From positions 2,290,811 through 2,354,810 of the forward strand of contig NW_024037062.1 in assembly GCF_015706575.1 (NCBI RefSeq): 64,000 nt of DNA. Direction: 5' to 3'. This DNA is from Patiria miniata. Lineage: Eukaryota; Echinodermata; Asteroidea; Valvatida; Asterinidae. The notes beneath the pieces were generated by a model. That model saw nothing but the letters and a program-made list of their open reading frames with translations, was not told where the DNA came from and made no database searches. Position numbers and translations under genes: made by a program. This document shows, one piece after another, positions 12,501 to 23,205 of the stretch (positions within the stretch are counted from its first letter, which is position 1; each line of letters opens with the position of its first letter).

Positions 12501-12925
12501 CGGAAGTAAGAGTCACTCACAAGGCCTTGAGAATTCAGCATGCACATTTTCAATACCAATATGATGCAATCTGCAATAAACTCGCAGTATATCACACCTT
12601 TTCAGGAAAAAAAGAAATTTGAACAAAAATAAAAAAAGCTGTTCACCATTGAGATTGGGAAGGTAAAAACAATGCCTTTTTCCTGGTCAAAATACAAGTC
12701 TCTCTCTCTTGTCAACAATTAAAGCCAAATTGATATTGATTGGTGACTATCCCTGCTTCACGCGTTCGACTGAGAGCGGTACAACTTTTTCATTTTTATT
12801 TACTGTCCTTGGCAAGTTGGAGATGCCAGTTGGACATTTTCCTGTAAAATACATTGAGGTCTGCGCCTTCACTGAGAAGTCATTTTGAAAATACTGGTTA
12901 AAAATGAAAAGCGAAATCATCACAC
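9538..12925. repeat. Tandem array of about seven 474-bp units
   Basis: Landmarks such as cggaagtaag recur at about 10600, 11073, 11547, 12023 and 12496, a spacing of 473-475 bp. The first unit (from about 9540) and the last (to about 12925) are more diverged. Variants show higher-order structure: the gaccttgagaattc form starts units near 10141 and 11100, the gcccttgataattc form those near 10624, 11573 and 12048, and the gagaacgg variant appears near 10870 and 12293. The last unit carries variants (aaaaacaatgcc, gatattgattgg) shared with the inverted copy at 15600-15712 that heads the adjacent PLE. The small frames repeated in every unit are shadows. Confidence 0.9.
12660..12772 (+). repeat. 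Left arm of inverted repeat flanking the PLE
   Basis: This part of the last array unit is nearly identical to the reverse complement of 15600-15712. The two arms are more like each other than either is like the other array units. They bracket the PLE coding region, an arrangement consistent with the terminal repeats (pseudo-LTRs) that PLEs carry in direct or inverted orientation. Confidence 0.75.
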
Positions 12926-13094
12926 ATCAACAAAAGAAAAGTACCTTGCTATTACTATCGGTTATATTCTTTTAACCTTTTCAACTACATATTTACAGTG
13001 AATATACATTAAAAAAAGAAAAAAAGTAAAACTGCTGCAAACTGCTTACTGACTGGATGGACCTGAAATATATAAATCTAAAATTAATGTGGCC

Positions 13095-13126
13095 TGACGT
13101 TGCGAACTTAGCAAGTTCTTCTTCAG
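13095..13126 (-). ncRNA. Hammerhead-ribozyme-like hairpin in the PLE 3' region
   Basis: Minus strand, 13126 to 13095: CTGAAGA, then a perfect 6-bp stem (GAACTT/AAGTTC) with loop GCT, then GCAACGTC. This resembles the hammerhead core CUGANGA - stem II - GAAA, and PLE repeats are known to carry such ribozymes. Two departures argue against activity here: an extra A before stem II, and GCAA instead of GAAA. Stems I and III were not demonstrated. The related relic at 43907-43937 has GAAA. Confidence 0.35.
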
Positions 13127-13508
13127 AGGCTAAAACAGAAATGACAGAGATACATACATTAACATGGGGGTGCACACAAACATGCAGGGCTGAAAGAAGA
13201 AACACAAAAGGAGGATTAGGAGGGAAAGGTGTGGAAAGATGCAGGGGAGGGTGGATGAGAGAACAAAGAAACAAAGGGAGATGGCAAACCACAAGGGGTC
13301 TGGTGTAAACAGGGGAGGGACCAGAGAGGGGAAGGATCAAAGGTCACAGGGAGTGGGAACGGACAAAAGAGTGTGAGAGTGAAGGGATGATGCGGGGGGG
13401 GGGAATGTTGAGGTGGAAAGGGATGAAAGATGGCGGGAGATGTGTAAACACAAACAAGGAAGACCAGATGGATTATCTGTGACAGAGGACAATGGAGGAA
13501 GAAAAGGA

Positions 13509-15617
13509 TTAATCATTTCCAAGTTGGATGTTGAGACCATGTGGTTGAATAGTTCGAAGACGATTCATCCACACCTTCTCTCTGCTGAGGCGAACTGACT
13601 CTTTGCGATGGCCAAGAGATTCAATGCCCTGCAAAATCATATCAGAAATGGAGTGGTTAGGCAGGTTGAAGTGATGACCAACAGGGGTGTCTAGTTTCTT
13701 GGTGTTGACCGTTGATCGATGGGCATAGAAACGCTTCTTGAGCGTATTCTTAGTCTCACCTACATACTGCACTCCACAGACCCTGCAAGAAATGAGATAT
13801 ATGACATTAGAGGTGTTACAAGTGATGTTACCAATGGTTCTGTGGGTAGTGACAGAAGAGTGGCCAGAAAAGGAGTCAGACTCCTGGATATGAATCTGGC
13901 AGACAACACATCTGGAACTGCACTTGAAAGTACCATGCTGGGTGGGAGGGGATGCATCTAAGGATGGGACTTCAGCTCGAACAATCAAGTCCCGTAGATT
14001 TCGAGGACGCCTGTAAGCCAATGTGGGGCCGTTGGGGATGGCGCGGGCAAGGCGATCTGAAGTATGGAGGATATGATGATTGTCATTAGTGATTTTGCGG
14101 AGGGGAGGGAGATTGGGGTGAAACGTGGTAACCAAGGGAATCATGGGTTTGGCCATGGCATCAGGGGCCTTTCCCGTGAGAGCTTGATTTCTGGGGATAG
14201 ATTTAGCTCTGGCAATGGCACGATGAACTTGGCGAGAGCTGTGACCCCTGGCCACCAAGTTGTTCTTCAGTATCTGTGTATGGCGGGAGAAATCGGAATC
14301 ATTAGAACAAATTCTTCTGAGTCTGAGTGCCTGGCTAAACGCTATGCCAGTTTTGCAGTGCCTGGGGTGACAGCTGGAGGAGTGGAGGTACTGGTGGGTG
14401 TCTGTGGGTTTGGAATACAGGTCAGTGGTTAGTGAGTTGCCTTGCTTGCGGACGGTGACATCCAGAAAGTGGGTTTGGTGAGCCGAGAACTCCGATGTGA
14501 ATTTGATGGTTCTGTGGAAGGAATTGATGTGGTTAGTGAAGGTCAAGAGACTGTCCTCATCACTGGTCCAGATGAAGAAAACATCATCAATATATCTCCA
14601 CCAGATCCAAGGGCGACATGGGGCCGAGGCAAGAATGCGTTCTTCGAGGTCACCCATGAAGAGGCAAGCCATCGACGGGGCCATGCGAGTGCCCATTGCA
14701 GTGCCGTGTACCTGTAGATAGTGTTCACCAAGGAAGGAAAAATTGTTCTTCGTTAGTATAAGTCTCATGAGGGTGCCAACATCACTGATGGGAGGAGTCG
14801 TGTGTCCTGCCTTGGCCAGAGCCAAGGAGCAAGCACGAACTCCCTCCTCATGTGGGATGTTGGTGTACAGAGATGAGACGTCGAAAGTCCCAATGATGGC
14901 TGTGCTGGGAATCTGGTCCTTGATTCCTTCAAGCTTGCGTAGGAAGTCTGGGGTGTCGTGAATGTATGACGAAATCTGTGGGACAAGGGGTTTGAGAAAA
15001 CTGTCAATGAACAGAGAGATGCGTTCCGTGGGTGAGCCATTACCGGAGATGATGGGTCTACCGGGGTTGCCAGCCTTGTGAATCTTGGGTAGAAGGTAAA
15101 ATCTGGCAGTCCTACAATCACAGGGAGAAAGAAATTTGTGAGCTTTCTTCGACAACTGGTCACGTGATCGCATATCGTCAAGTACCTGTTGTATATCTTG
15201 ACAGAAAGTGCCTGTGGGGTCAGAGTCAAGGCGGGTATAGTTAGTGCGATTATCCAACTGGCGGTGGGCCTCATCAATGTACTGCTGACGATCCATGATG
15301 ACCACAGCTGAACCTTTATCTGCTGGCTTGATGATGATGTCGGTGCGAGAGCGCAAGGAGTTGAGAGCCAGGCGCTCCTCTCTGGGGAGATTATCATGAG
15401 TCCTGTGGGGGAAGTTGTCCGGGTTAGTGACTTGGGAATTGATAACTTGAACGTATGTCTCTATGGCTGGCACACGATTCTTGGGGGGTACCCATGAACT
15501 CTTGACTCGAAAAGGCTCTGGCTCACACGGTTCACTGTCCAGGAAAAACTCACGCAGGCGGATTCTACGGTAGTATTCCGTGAGATCTTGGCTGTCGAAC
15601 GCGTGAAGCAGGGATAG
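13509..15617 (-). CDS. PLE reverse transcriptase with C-terminal GIY-YIG endonuclease
   Basis: The open frame runs from just after a TGA at 15618-15620 to the stop at 13509, about 702 codons, with no internal stop. Counting from the GTG at 15473 (654 residues), the reverse transcriptase has YLLPKIHKAGNPGRPI (about 126-141), the first catalytic Asp in GTFDVSSLYTN (D198), GTAMGTRMAPSMA (about 257-269) and the YIDD catalytic box (294-297). The endonuclease has NVIYLISCRVCGVQYVGET (about 556-574), with the GIY and YIG equivalents IYL and YVG, and R581. This order is diagnostic of Penelope-like elements. Upstream of the GTG the frame still reads family-like residues (DLTEYYRRIRLREFF), so the true N-terminus lies further up, but no in-frame ATG precedes M60. 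The start codon is lost, spliced in, or lies in a missing part. Otherwise the protein looks intact. Confidence 0.9.
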   Translation of the reverse strand, partial: LSLLHAFDSQDLTEYYRRIRLREFFLDSEPCEPEPFRVKSSWVPPKNRVPAIETYVQVINSQVTNPDNFPHRTHDNLPREERLALNSLRSRTDIIIKPADKGSAVVIMDRQQYIDEAHRQLDNRTNYTRLDSDPTGTFCQDIQQVLDDMRSRDQLSKKAHKFLSPCDCRTARFYLLPKIHKAGNPGRPIISGNGSPTERISLFIDSFLKPLVPQISSYIHDTPDFLRKLEGIKDQIPSTAIIGTFDVSSLYTNIPHEEGVRACSLALAKAGHTTPPISDVGTLMRLILTKNNFSFLGEHYLQVHGTAMGTRMAPSMACLFMGDLEERILASAPCRPWIWWRYIDDVFFIWTSDEDSLLTFTNHINSFHRTIKFTSEFSAHQTHFLDVTVRKQGNSLTTDLYSKPTDTHQYLHSSSCHPRHCKTGIAFSQALRLRRICSNDSDFSRHTQILKNNLVARGHSSRQVHRAIARAKSIPRNQALTGKAPDAMAKPMIPLVTTFHPNLPPLRKITNDNHHILHTSDRLARAIPNGPTLAYRRPRNLRDLIVRAEVPSLDASPPTQHGTFKCSSRCVVCQIHIQESDSFSGHSSVTTHRTIGNITCNTSNVIYLISCRVCGVQYVGETKNTLKKRFYAHRSTVNTKKLDTPVGHHFNLPNHSISDMILQGIESLGHRKESVRLSREKVWMNRLRTIQPHGLNIQLGND

Positions 15618-15821
15618 TCACCAATCAATATCAATTTGGCTTTAATTGTTGACAAGAGAGAGAGACTTGTATTTTGACCAGGAAAAAGGCATTGTTTTTA
15701 CCTTACTCAGATAACAGTTTACAAAGCATTGAAGAAACATTGTCATTGAATTGAGAGCAAGAGCCGGCATTGGATTGTTCATTTTAGTTCATGATCATGT
15801 ACATGAACCTAGCTGCTTGCT

Positions 15822-17169
15822 TGTGTAACCGTGAAAAATGACACACTTGGGGAACTCGCACAAACTAAGACTCTATGGGGATTAACTAACAAAACTAAAC
15901 TAAACTCAGGATCTTTGAATGGAAGAGTCGCGAGGAAATTGAATTAATAGAGACCAGAGACGAATTCTAGATTTCGAACAAAAAAAGACCAAAAAAGAAT
16001 TTATTTACACGAACCTTAAACCATAAACCAGTAACTAAAAGCAAAGAATAAACCTATAATCCAAAGACTTAAACCAAAAAAATCAAGAAATTGAGACTTA
16101 AACCCTAAAATCTAAAACCAACACAGTGTGAATAGTGGATCTTTTAAAGAACACTCAAGCAGGAATAAAGTCTGTAAACAAGAAAATACAAAAAGAGAAA
16201 ACATATAAGGAAATGATCTAATGAATATTCATGATGTAATAAACAAGTTCTAAGATACAAAAGAAGTGGGAGACACTAATCCCCAAAGTGAAGGATTAGC
16301 ACATCATAAAATAAGGCTAGTGACACCATCCTATACACAGGCCATGTGAGTTAAATGAGAACAAATAAAAGGCAATGAAAAGCTAAAGCACATGTTGAAG
16401 AATTTAAGAAAATCTCTAAATCTAATACTAAGAAAATGTACAAGAAAAACATGAAAATCTAGAATGCAAATGAACTTCAACCTTTCTTAGTAATAAAACA
16501 AGGCCAAAAAATCTATCCTTAAGTAAAACCAAGGCTGAAAACAAACAAAACTAAGAAACTTTCCTTCAAAAGAACTCAAAAAGAAACTTTCATTGAAATA
16601 GATTAAAGCTTCCTTATAACAGTAGGAACAAATCAATCATCAGGAAAAGAAGTAAAAAACACTAGTGCCTTAAGTAAAATAATAAAAGGAAACAAAATGA
16701 AACAAAAAGTTGTAAAAGAAAACTTCAAACTGGAGCTTCCTCAAAGATCTAAACTGACCAGAGTCAATTCAAAGCTAACAAACTTTCAAAAGAAAACTGA
16801 ACTATATTTCTAATAATAATTATACATGATAAATGAAAAGTAGACAATATACAAAAGAAAACTCACCAAAGCAAATGACTCGGCAACAGACTAACCTCAA
16901 GCAGAACGGGCACTCCAGTTAGGAGGAAAATATATGCATGTATGTTTATTGTCTGCTGGTCTGCTGGCTGAACTGAAATGTGACTTGACCATGTGGCAGC
17001 TTTTATAGGGGGAACATGTGGGCTTAAGTAAACAAACAGGGGGGCACACTACCAACAAAGGGGGGGGGGGACATCTAAACTTCAACTAAAATGATTTTCT
17101 TTTTCTAAGGGGAGCTACTCCTATTTAATACACTATCAAAATACACAAGTAAAACTTGGCACTGCCACA
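15822..17169 (-). mobile_element. Putative solo LTR, 1348 bp
   Basis: The stretch begins TG and ends CA, and the 6-bp word cttgct lies directly on both sides (15816-15821 and 17170-17175). Read on the minus strand it opens TGTGGCAGTGCC and contains a TATAAAAG box (17007-17000), then AATAAA (16950-16945) about 50 nt later, and a long T-rich stretch, with GGTGAGTTTT near 16860 as a possible splice donor. That order fits U3, a short R, and a long U5 or leader. No internal coding region and no second copy occur in the window. The flanking word is low-complexity (cttgcttgc), so the call is tentative. Confidence 0.45.
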
Positions 17170-17239
17170 CTTGCTTGCTAGCTTGAACTGGTGCATTAAA
17201 CATGATGACCTTTCCAATATATTTATATCACCAGACTAA

Positions 17240-17419
17240 ACCCCAAAGGAAAGAGAAACCAACAAGCGTTTGAGAGAACAATTGAAAGCCAGAAGGGACA
17301 ATGGTGAAGAGGTCATGATACGAAATGGGAAGCTAGTGGAAAGTAACAGAGGTTCCTTTCGTGGGCAGAGTCAGAGGGACGTTCTTCCCAGCTTGCCAGG
17401 AGCATCTGGTGGGACGTAA
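17240..17419 (+). pseudogene. LINE ORF1, C-terminal remnant
   Basis: The frame reads TPKERETNKRLREQLKARRD, then NGEEVMIRNGKLVES, and stops at TAA 17417-17419. The pattern of Arg/Lys-rich helix followed by NGE-VIRNGK is what I know from the end of CR1-type ORF1 proteins. It is preceded by an in-frame stop at 17237-17239. ORF1 proteins bind the element RNA; only the tail survives. It overlaps the start of the ORF2-frame sequence. Confidence 0.6.
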
Positions 17420-20404
17420 AGCAGACGCCATTTTAAGACAACCAAGCAACACTGCACCAGCACAAAGCACAAGCACAGATTCCCTGCAAAAGTCGAGAGG
17501 AACAACCGCGGAAAGGGATTTTGGAAGAGATAAACAGAAGCCGAGTGAGCTACCTGAAAAATTCTCTACAACTCAGCACGGGAAAAATCCCAGGAAACAG
17601 TTGAAGAAACATATTGAATCATCGCAACCCCTGCAGACGCCAAGTAGGCCTTCAGCAAGAAAGGAGGTGAATGCGAATGTACATGTAGATCCAACCGAAC
17701 CTATTTCACCTATTGCACCATACAGCACAAACAGCACTATGTGGAAAGCACCACCAGCAGAGAAAGAAACAAACTTTAGTAGACCAAGATTTCTTTTGGA
17801 CTGCTACTATACAAACGCTAACAGCATTTTAAACAAGAGAGGAGAGTTTATTACTATAACGGACCTTTTGAAACCAAACATTATTGGTATATCGGAGTCA
17901 TGGTGCGACAGTACAGTTTTAGACGGTGAGATTTCCTTGGACGACTAGGTACTTCTCAGAAAGGACAAGTCGGTATCATCGGGAGGAGGTGAGTTACTTT
18001 ACGTGCATAAATCGCTGCAAGTAATACCATGTCAAGATTTAAATGACTCTGGATTTGAAAGTTCAGCTTGGTGCGAGGTTAAGTTAAATCAGAACGACAT
18101 CCTACTAGTCGGAGTATCCAGCAGTACTGATGAAAACAACGAGAAATTACTAGAGCTACTAAAGAAAGTAGGAGAGAAGGAGAGGAGCCACATACTTATA
18201 ATTGGCGATTTCAACTTCCCACAAATAAACTGGGAAACAAGTGGAGTAAGGACGGATGAACAACACCCAGCCAGCCATTTCTTTGACACAACGCAGGATT
18301 TGTACCTCATTCAACATGTCAACTTGCCTACCAGACACAGAGACGGTCAACAGTCCTCAATCCTGGACTTGGTTTTCTCAAACGAAGAGTTCATGGTTGA
18401 AAATCCTAGAGATGTAGCTCCGATGGGAAAGAGTGACCATGTGGACTTAACGTGGACTTTCGTATGCAGCTCTGACATCACGTCAAGGGAGGAGGAGAAC
18501 GGAGGAAGGCTAAACTTCACCAAGGCAGACTTTGTCAGCATGAGGGACTACTTTGGAACAGTTGAGTGGGAACAGAAGATGGAAGACATGAACTGTGAAG
18601 AGGCATGGCAGTATTTAAAGAAAGAATACAACCAGGCAGTCCAGGAAAATGTACCGAGGACAAAACCAAAAACGAAGAGTAAACCCCCGTGGCTTCGTTC
18701 ACATGTCACAAAGTCTGTCAAAAAGAAACATAGATTGTACCAGAGGTACAGGAGATCAAAAGCATACCATGATTATGAAAGAGTACAAGAAACAAAGCAA
18801 CAAGACAAGAAGCATAGTGAGGAAAGCACAAGCAGAGCACGAAGAGCGGCTTATGAAAGAATTTAAGAAAAAGCCAAAAGCTTTTTACAACTACGTGAGA
18901 CAAAACCAGAAAGTTAAAGTTGGAGTTTTCCAGCTGGAAACAGAAGACGGAAATCTGACAAAAACTGATAAAGAAGCAGCAGCAGAGGAGCTATCAAGAT
19001 TCTTCCAGTCGGTGTACACCCTAGAGCCAGATGGGGAGATCCCAGAACTTTCAAGGGTAGTTGACACCATCCTGTATGACTTGAACTTCACCTACGATGA
19101 CATCTGAAAACCAGACAAGTGCCCAGGGCCAGACCAGATTCACCCCAAAGTACTCAGAGAATGCAGTGAGGAGCTGTCATTACCATTGTACCATGTCTAC
19201 AGAAAGTCACTTGACAGTGGAGAACTACCTAAAGACTGGAAAATAGCCAGGGTAACCCCTATCTTCAAAAAGGGATCTAGGACAAAATCTGGTAATTACA
19301 GGCCAGTTAGCCTGACATGTATTCCCTGCAAGGTAATGGAGTAATTAATCAAGGACAAGATGACTGAGTTCGTACAACAACATGAGATACTATCTGACAG
19401 GCAGCACGGATTCACCCAGGGTAAATCATGTTTGACAAACCTGCTTGAAACACTAGAAACGATTACCCATGACTTAGATGAAGTCAGCGGAGTAGACATC
19501 ATCTTCTTGGACTACCAAAAAGCTTTCGACTCAGTCCAACATAGACGACTACTAGGAAAACTCTCTACATATGGAATTGAAGGAAAGATAGCCAAGTGGA
19601 TTGAGGGATTTCTAGTTGACAGATCTCAGGTAGTAGCAGTAAGGAATGCTGAATCAAGTCATGCAGACGTTGCAAGCGGAGTTCCTCAAGGATCGGTGCT
19701 AGGACCGCTTCTTTTCATCCTGTACATCAACGACTTACCTGGAACAGTAAAATTAAATGCTCAGATGTTCGCCGATGATACTAAAATGTTCACAACGATA
19801 AAGTCACCGGAAGACGCAGTCAAACTTCAAAGTGATATCGATGCACTGCTGAACTGGTCCAAGATATGGCTCCTAGGATTTAACGCAGACAAATGCAAAA
19901 CCATGCATATGGGAAACAACAACCCAGGATGTGTCTACCAGATGGGAGATACCAAACTACAAGAAACAGATCAAGAAAAAGACTTGGGAGTGTATATCTG
20001 CAACAACTGTAAGTCGTCTGTTAAGTGTGCAAAGTCTGCCCAGAAAGCGATAAATAGCCTCAGAGTTATCAAAAGAACTTTCAAGCATATAACCAAGGAA
20101 AGCCACATTAGACTGGGCTTGGTCCAGTAATGTCAAGATTTTCAACGGATTTTACAAAACAGAACCAACAAGATTCTTCAAAATCTCCAACACAAGAGAA
20201 ACAAGAGGACACAACATAAACATCTTTAAGAGTGGGATTAACAAAGCTCTGAGATGCAGGCAAGACTTCTTCTCCCAGAGAGTAGTCAACACTTGGAATG
20301 ATCTACCAAGTTATGTTGTGAATGCCAAGACCACAAATTCTTTCAAATATGAGCTCGACGAGTACTGGAAGAGATATGGGGTCATAAAGACTTATAAAGC
20401 CTAA
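17361..20404 (+). pseudogene. LINE ORF2 (AP-like endonuclease and reverse transcriptase), multiply disrupted
   Basis: Endonuclease motifs: YYTNANSILNKR, NIIGISESWCDS, ILIIGDFNFPQINW and SDHVDLTW (about 17800-18450). After a frameshift near 18780-18790 come the linker and reverse transcriptase: GPDQIHPKVLREC, GNYRPVSLTCIPCKVME, FLDYQKAFDSVQH, GVPQGSVLGPLLFILYIND and the catalytic FADD box near 19770, ending with FFSQRVVNTWNDLP and a stop at 20402-20404. Lesions: TAG at 17946, TGA at 19105, TAA at 19342, the frameshift, and loss of the segment normally between GLVQ (about 20128) and the KIFNGF-like sequence that follows. In life it would nick DNA and prime reverse transcription at the target. 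Confidence 0.85.
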
Positions 20405-20446
20405 TACTTATTCCCATTTAATCGTAAGTGTAAGTGTAAGTGTAAT

Positions 20447-20607
20447 TGGTGAAGAGACGACACCTCGGGATGCGGTCTTGTTGCCGTAGCTCTTGACTTG
20501 GCTTGACTTGACTTGACTTGACTCTTTGACTGCTGCCTTGAGTGAAGCGATGGCACTGCCTTGTACACAGACGGGTCTTGGCAAATTTTAGCATGCCAAG
20601 ATCCAAT
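20447..20607. repeat. Short spacer with TTGAC pentanucleotide repeat
   Basis: Between the tails of two LINEs lies about 160 bp containing cttgacttgacttgactt (about 20493-20526). No gene is seen. It may be a target-site or tail relic of either LINE. Confidence 0.5.
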
Positions 20608-21620
20608 TCAATTCAATTCAATTCAATTCAATTTATTATTCGTCATGCCAGCATGAACTTTTCCTTCTCGCTTTGCACATAAAATTTCAAATACCTACAA
20701 TACAGAAAATTAAATATATAAACATACAGTATACACGTTAAAACATTCAATGAAAAGGCAATAAATTAAATAATAAACGTGTTTCTCAAAAACACTGTAA
20801 AAGCCTAAAAACACACTCATGGACCACATTGAACAGGCTGCCTATGGGACAAGGAAAGGTTAGCTGGAGGAAAAATAGGGATAAATAGCTAGGAGAAAAA
20901 GAAAAAGAAAAAAAAGACTTGCGCACACGCACACAAAGGGACATGGAGAAAGAAGGGGTTGATAACGGAAGGAACAATGAAGGGCACGAGTAAGGAGGGG
21001 GTGGAAGTGAATGGATAGGAACAAAATATGAGATAAGAGGGAAGGGAAAATAAGGGGGGGGAATGGCAAGGAAGGCAACTGGAAATGAAAAAAACTGTGT
21101 AATGACAGGCTTAAAACTCTAATACATGTACATGTTCTTTAAAAACACATTATCTGCTAAAATCGTTATTGAAGCGAGAAACTGCACTTGGTACAAAGGA
21201 CAGGCGATGACGGTTTGTCTTGGATTTGAGTTGTTGTAGTCTGCCGGACTTGTTAAAAACTTACAAAGTATGCAGCGGATGGGTATTGTCAAGCAGTATT
21301 GCTTTTAGTTTTGCCGGCACAGCTGACTCGTAGATAGATCTTACGTCTCGGACAGTATTACCAATGATTTTACCGGCTGATTTGGTGATCCTATTAAGCT
21401 TATTCAAATTATCTACTGTCAGACCGTTTACCCATGCAATACAACAAAACATGATCACAGACTGGATGACACTTTGATAAAACAAAGTGATTATCTCCCG
21501 GTCGATATTAAATAACCTCAATTTCCTCAGAAAATAAATTCGCTGATTAGCCTTAGAACATAATTTTTGAGTGTTGACATTCCAATTCAAGTGATCACCA
21601 ATATACATTCCCAAAACTTC
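20608..21620 (-). mobile_element. LINE 3' part with TTGAA tail
   Basis: The minus-strand frame 21614-21261 reads MGMYIGDHLNWN, ITLFYQSVIQSVIMFCCIAW and LNKLNRITKSAGKIIGN, the region just after the reverse transcriptase catalytic core in non-LTR elements. After a stop the frame resumes with SGRLQQLKSKTNRHRLSFVP, the usual C-terminal signature. The element ends at the left with AATAAATTGAATTGAATTG, a TTGAA tandem tail and probable polyadenylation signal. The 5' part including the catalytic FADD is absent, so it is a dead-on-arrival copy. Its clade differs from the CR1-like neighbour. Confidence 0.75.
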
Positions 21621-22084
21621 AGCTACAGAAAGTTAAGCTGAGTTTTGAGTTCGATGGTCGATCTTCATGTCTTGGTCCATCGGTAGAAACTATCTGGCAG
21701 TCTTGCCAGCAGAATTGAAGATTCTGTTCTCTTGCGTCAGTACTTCCGGCCAAGGGTTTCAAACATTGCTCTCAGACTTATTTTGCTCTAACTTATATAG
21801 CCCTATTTTGTGTTATGTAAACGTTTACATAATTGTTATATAAATTCTAAAACAAAGAGTTTTAATAAAAATTGCTGTGTGTGCATGGGTTACATAAAAG
21901 GAGTAAAAAAAAGTTACAATAAGAATGCAGCCTTGGAGCAGGTTGCATAAACCCAAAAACTGCAGTATAAGCAACTTTTGGTGCCATCTTAAGAAGGTCA
22001 CCAGATCCATGTTACACAACTTGAAAATGTTATTGTGTAGACAAGTTAAAAGAAAGTAAATTCATCTTTGAACAATTATCAACA
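21621..22084. other. Spacer, no gene recognised
   Basis: AT-rich sequence between the LINE fragment and the Gypsy fragment. I see only short uncharacterised frames. Confidence 0.5.
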
Positions 22085-23205
22085 TTATTGATAATTGCTT
22101 TTAATTAATATCCCATGACAGAGTACATATGTATTACCATCTCTAGTAGCAGGAAAAGGACCCATGATATCTAGGGCTATGCGCTCCAATGGCGCGCCAG
22201 CTGGTGCTAACTGCAGAGGTGCTTTGTACTTTTGTTTGGGAGTTTTCCGCGCTTCACATGCGAGACAACTTCTGACCTCTTTTTGCAGACTAGACGGAAC
22301 AACCAACTGAACATTGACTGACCTGTTTTAGAACTGACCTCGACGATAGAGAAGACCATCTTTCAACAGAAGTTGGTCACACTGGAACCACAAAGACTTT
22401 GTTTCTCGTGACAGACCTGTGTCTTCTTTACCAGAGGGTCGTTGTCTGTTGTTATCGCTAAGCCAACGCATTACTGGTGCCAGGATGGGGTCCTCACACT
22501 GTGCTTTATGGACAGTCTTATGGTTCCAACCTGTAGTAAGAAAAACTCCACAACAAACACCGTGAGTAACATTGGAATTACAATCAGGTTCATCGCTCGG
22601 GCGTCTGTACAAAGCATCTGCATTACGATGCTTACGTCCTGGGCGATGTTGGATCTCAAAATCAAATGTACTAAGTATCTCCAACCATCGTGCCATCTGA
22701 CCTTTTATTTGTTTACTATTGATTAGCCATTGCAATGAAGCATGGTCAGTGCGCACTGTGAATCTTCTACCATAAAGATAATGTCGAAAGTACTTGACAT
22801 AGGTTACTGCAGCTAGTAGTTCTTTTCTAGTAACACTGTATCGGCGTTCAGCTTTGGTCAACTTACGACTGGCATAGCTAACCACATGCTCACTCCTATC
22901 TACCTGCTGAGAGAGGACGGCCCCAATACCATCATTACTGGCATCAGTGTCCAAAATAAATGAACGACTGAAATCTGGGTACTTAAGTATGGGAGCATTT
23001 ATTAAAGCTGATCTTAACTGGTAAAATGCTTTCTCACACTTATCATTCCAAACGAACTCAGTGTTTTTCTCAGTTAAGCAATGAAGAGGTGCGGCTATCT
23101 GGGCAAAGTTATCCACAAAACGCCTATAATAAGAACAAAGCCTTAAAAAGCCTCTGAGTTCTTTTACGTTAGATGGTATTGGCCAATCTCTTACTCTTTA
23201 CTGGC
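22085..23205 (-). mobile_element. Gypsy pol fragment (RT end, RNase H, integrase start)
   Basis: Minus-strand reading begins near 23205 with DWPIPSNVKELRGFLRLCSYYRRFV, the end of the Gypsy reverse transcriptase. It continues as a 262-codon open frame (23116-22328) with RNase H motifs FILDTDASNDGIGAVLSQ, VTRKELLAAVTYVKYFRHYL and RTDHASLQWL. After a stop, 22306-22085 reads the integrase zinc-binding tail CLACEARK and the first catalytic Asp in RIALDIMGPFP, then ends. Gag, protease, the polymerase core and LTRs are missing. It is a different lineage from the full element at 48.9-57.8 kb, judging from the residues. Confidence 0.85.
22935..23100. repeat. 166-bp direct duplication, first copy
   Basis: The RNase H-coding stretch from ttactggcatcag to gcggctatct is repeated almost exactly at 23198-23363, about 100 bp away. 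The second copy ends exactly where the minisatellite begins. Confidence 0.9.

Larger units (their letters stand above)
12990..15712 (-). mobile_element. Penelope-like retroelement (PLE)
   Basis: Runs on the minus strand from a copy of the 474-bp repeat (15712-15600) through one long reverse transcriptase/GIY-YIG frame to a roughly 500-bp pyrimidine-rich 3' region ending near 12990. That 3' region contains a hairpin motif at 13095-13126 and is related to a relic at about 43790-43975 on the plus strand. PLEs are a retroelement class distinct from LINEs and LTR elements. The inverted copy of its 5' repeat lies beyond its 3' end. The precise left boundary is uncertain. Confidence 0.8.
17226..20446 (+). 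mobile_element. CR1-like LINE, 5'-truncated and broken
   Basis: Contains the end of ORF1 (17240-17419), the ORF2 endonuclease and reverse transcriptase regions (17361-20404), and a short tandem 3' tail of GTGTAA units (about 20424-20445). The 5' end is truncated within ORF1, as is usual after incomplete reverse transcription. Two in-frame stops, one premature TAG, one frameshift and one internal deletion make it inactive. Confidence 0.85.

Noticed and set aside
10141..12516. Repeated 60-137-codon frames on both strands of the 474-bp array
   Set aside because: They recur with every unit, lie on both strands, and change length with single substitutions.
14765..15397. 210-codon frame on the same strand as the PLE frame
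   Set aside because: Out of phase with the reverse transcriptase and without motifs; a shadow.
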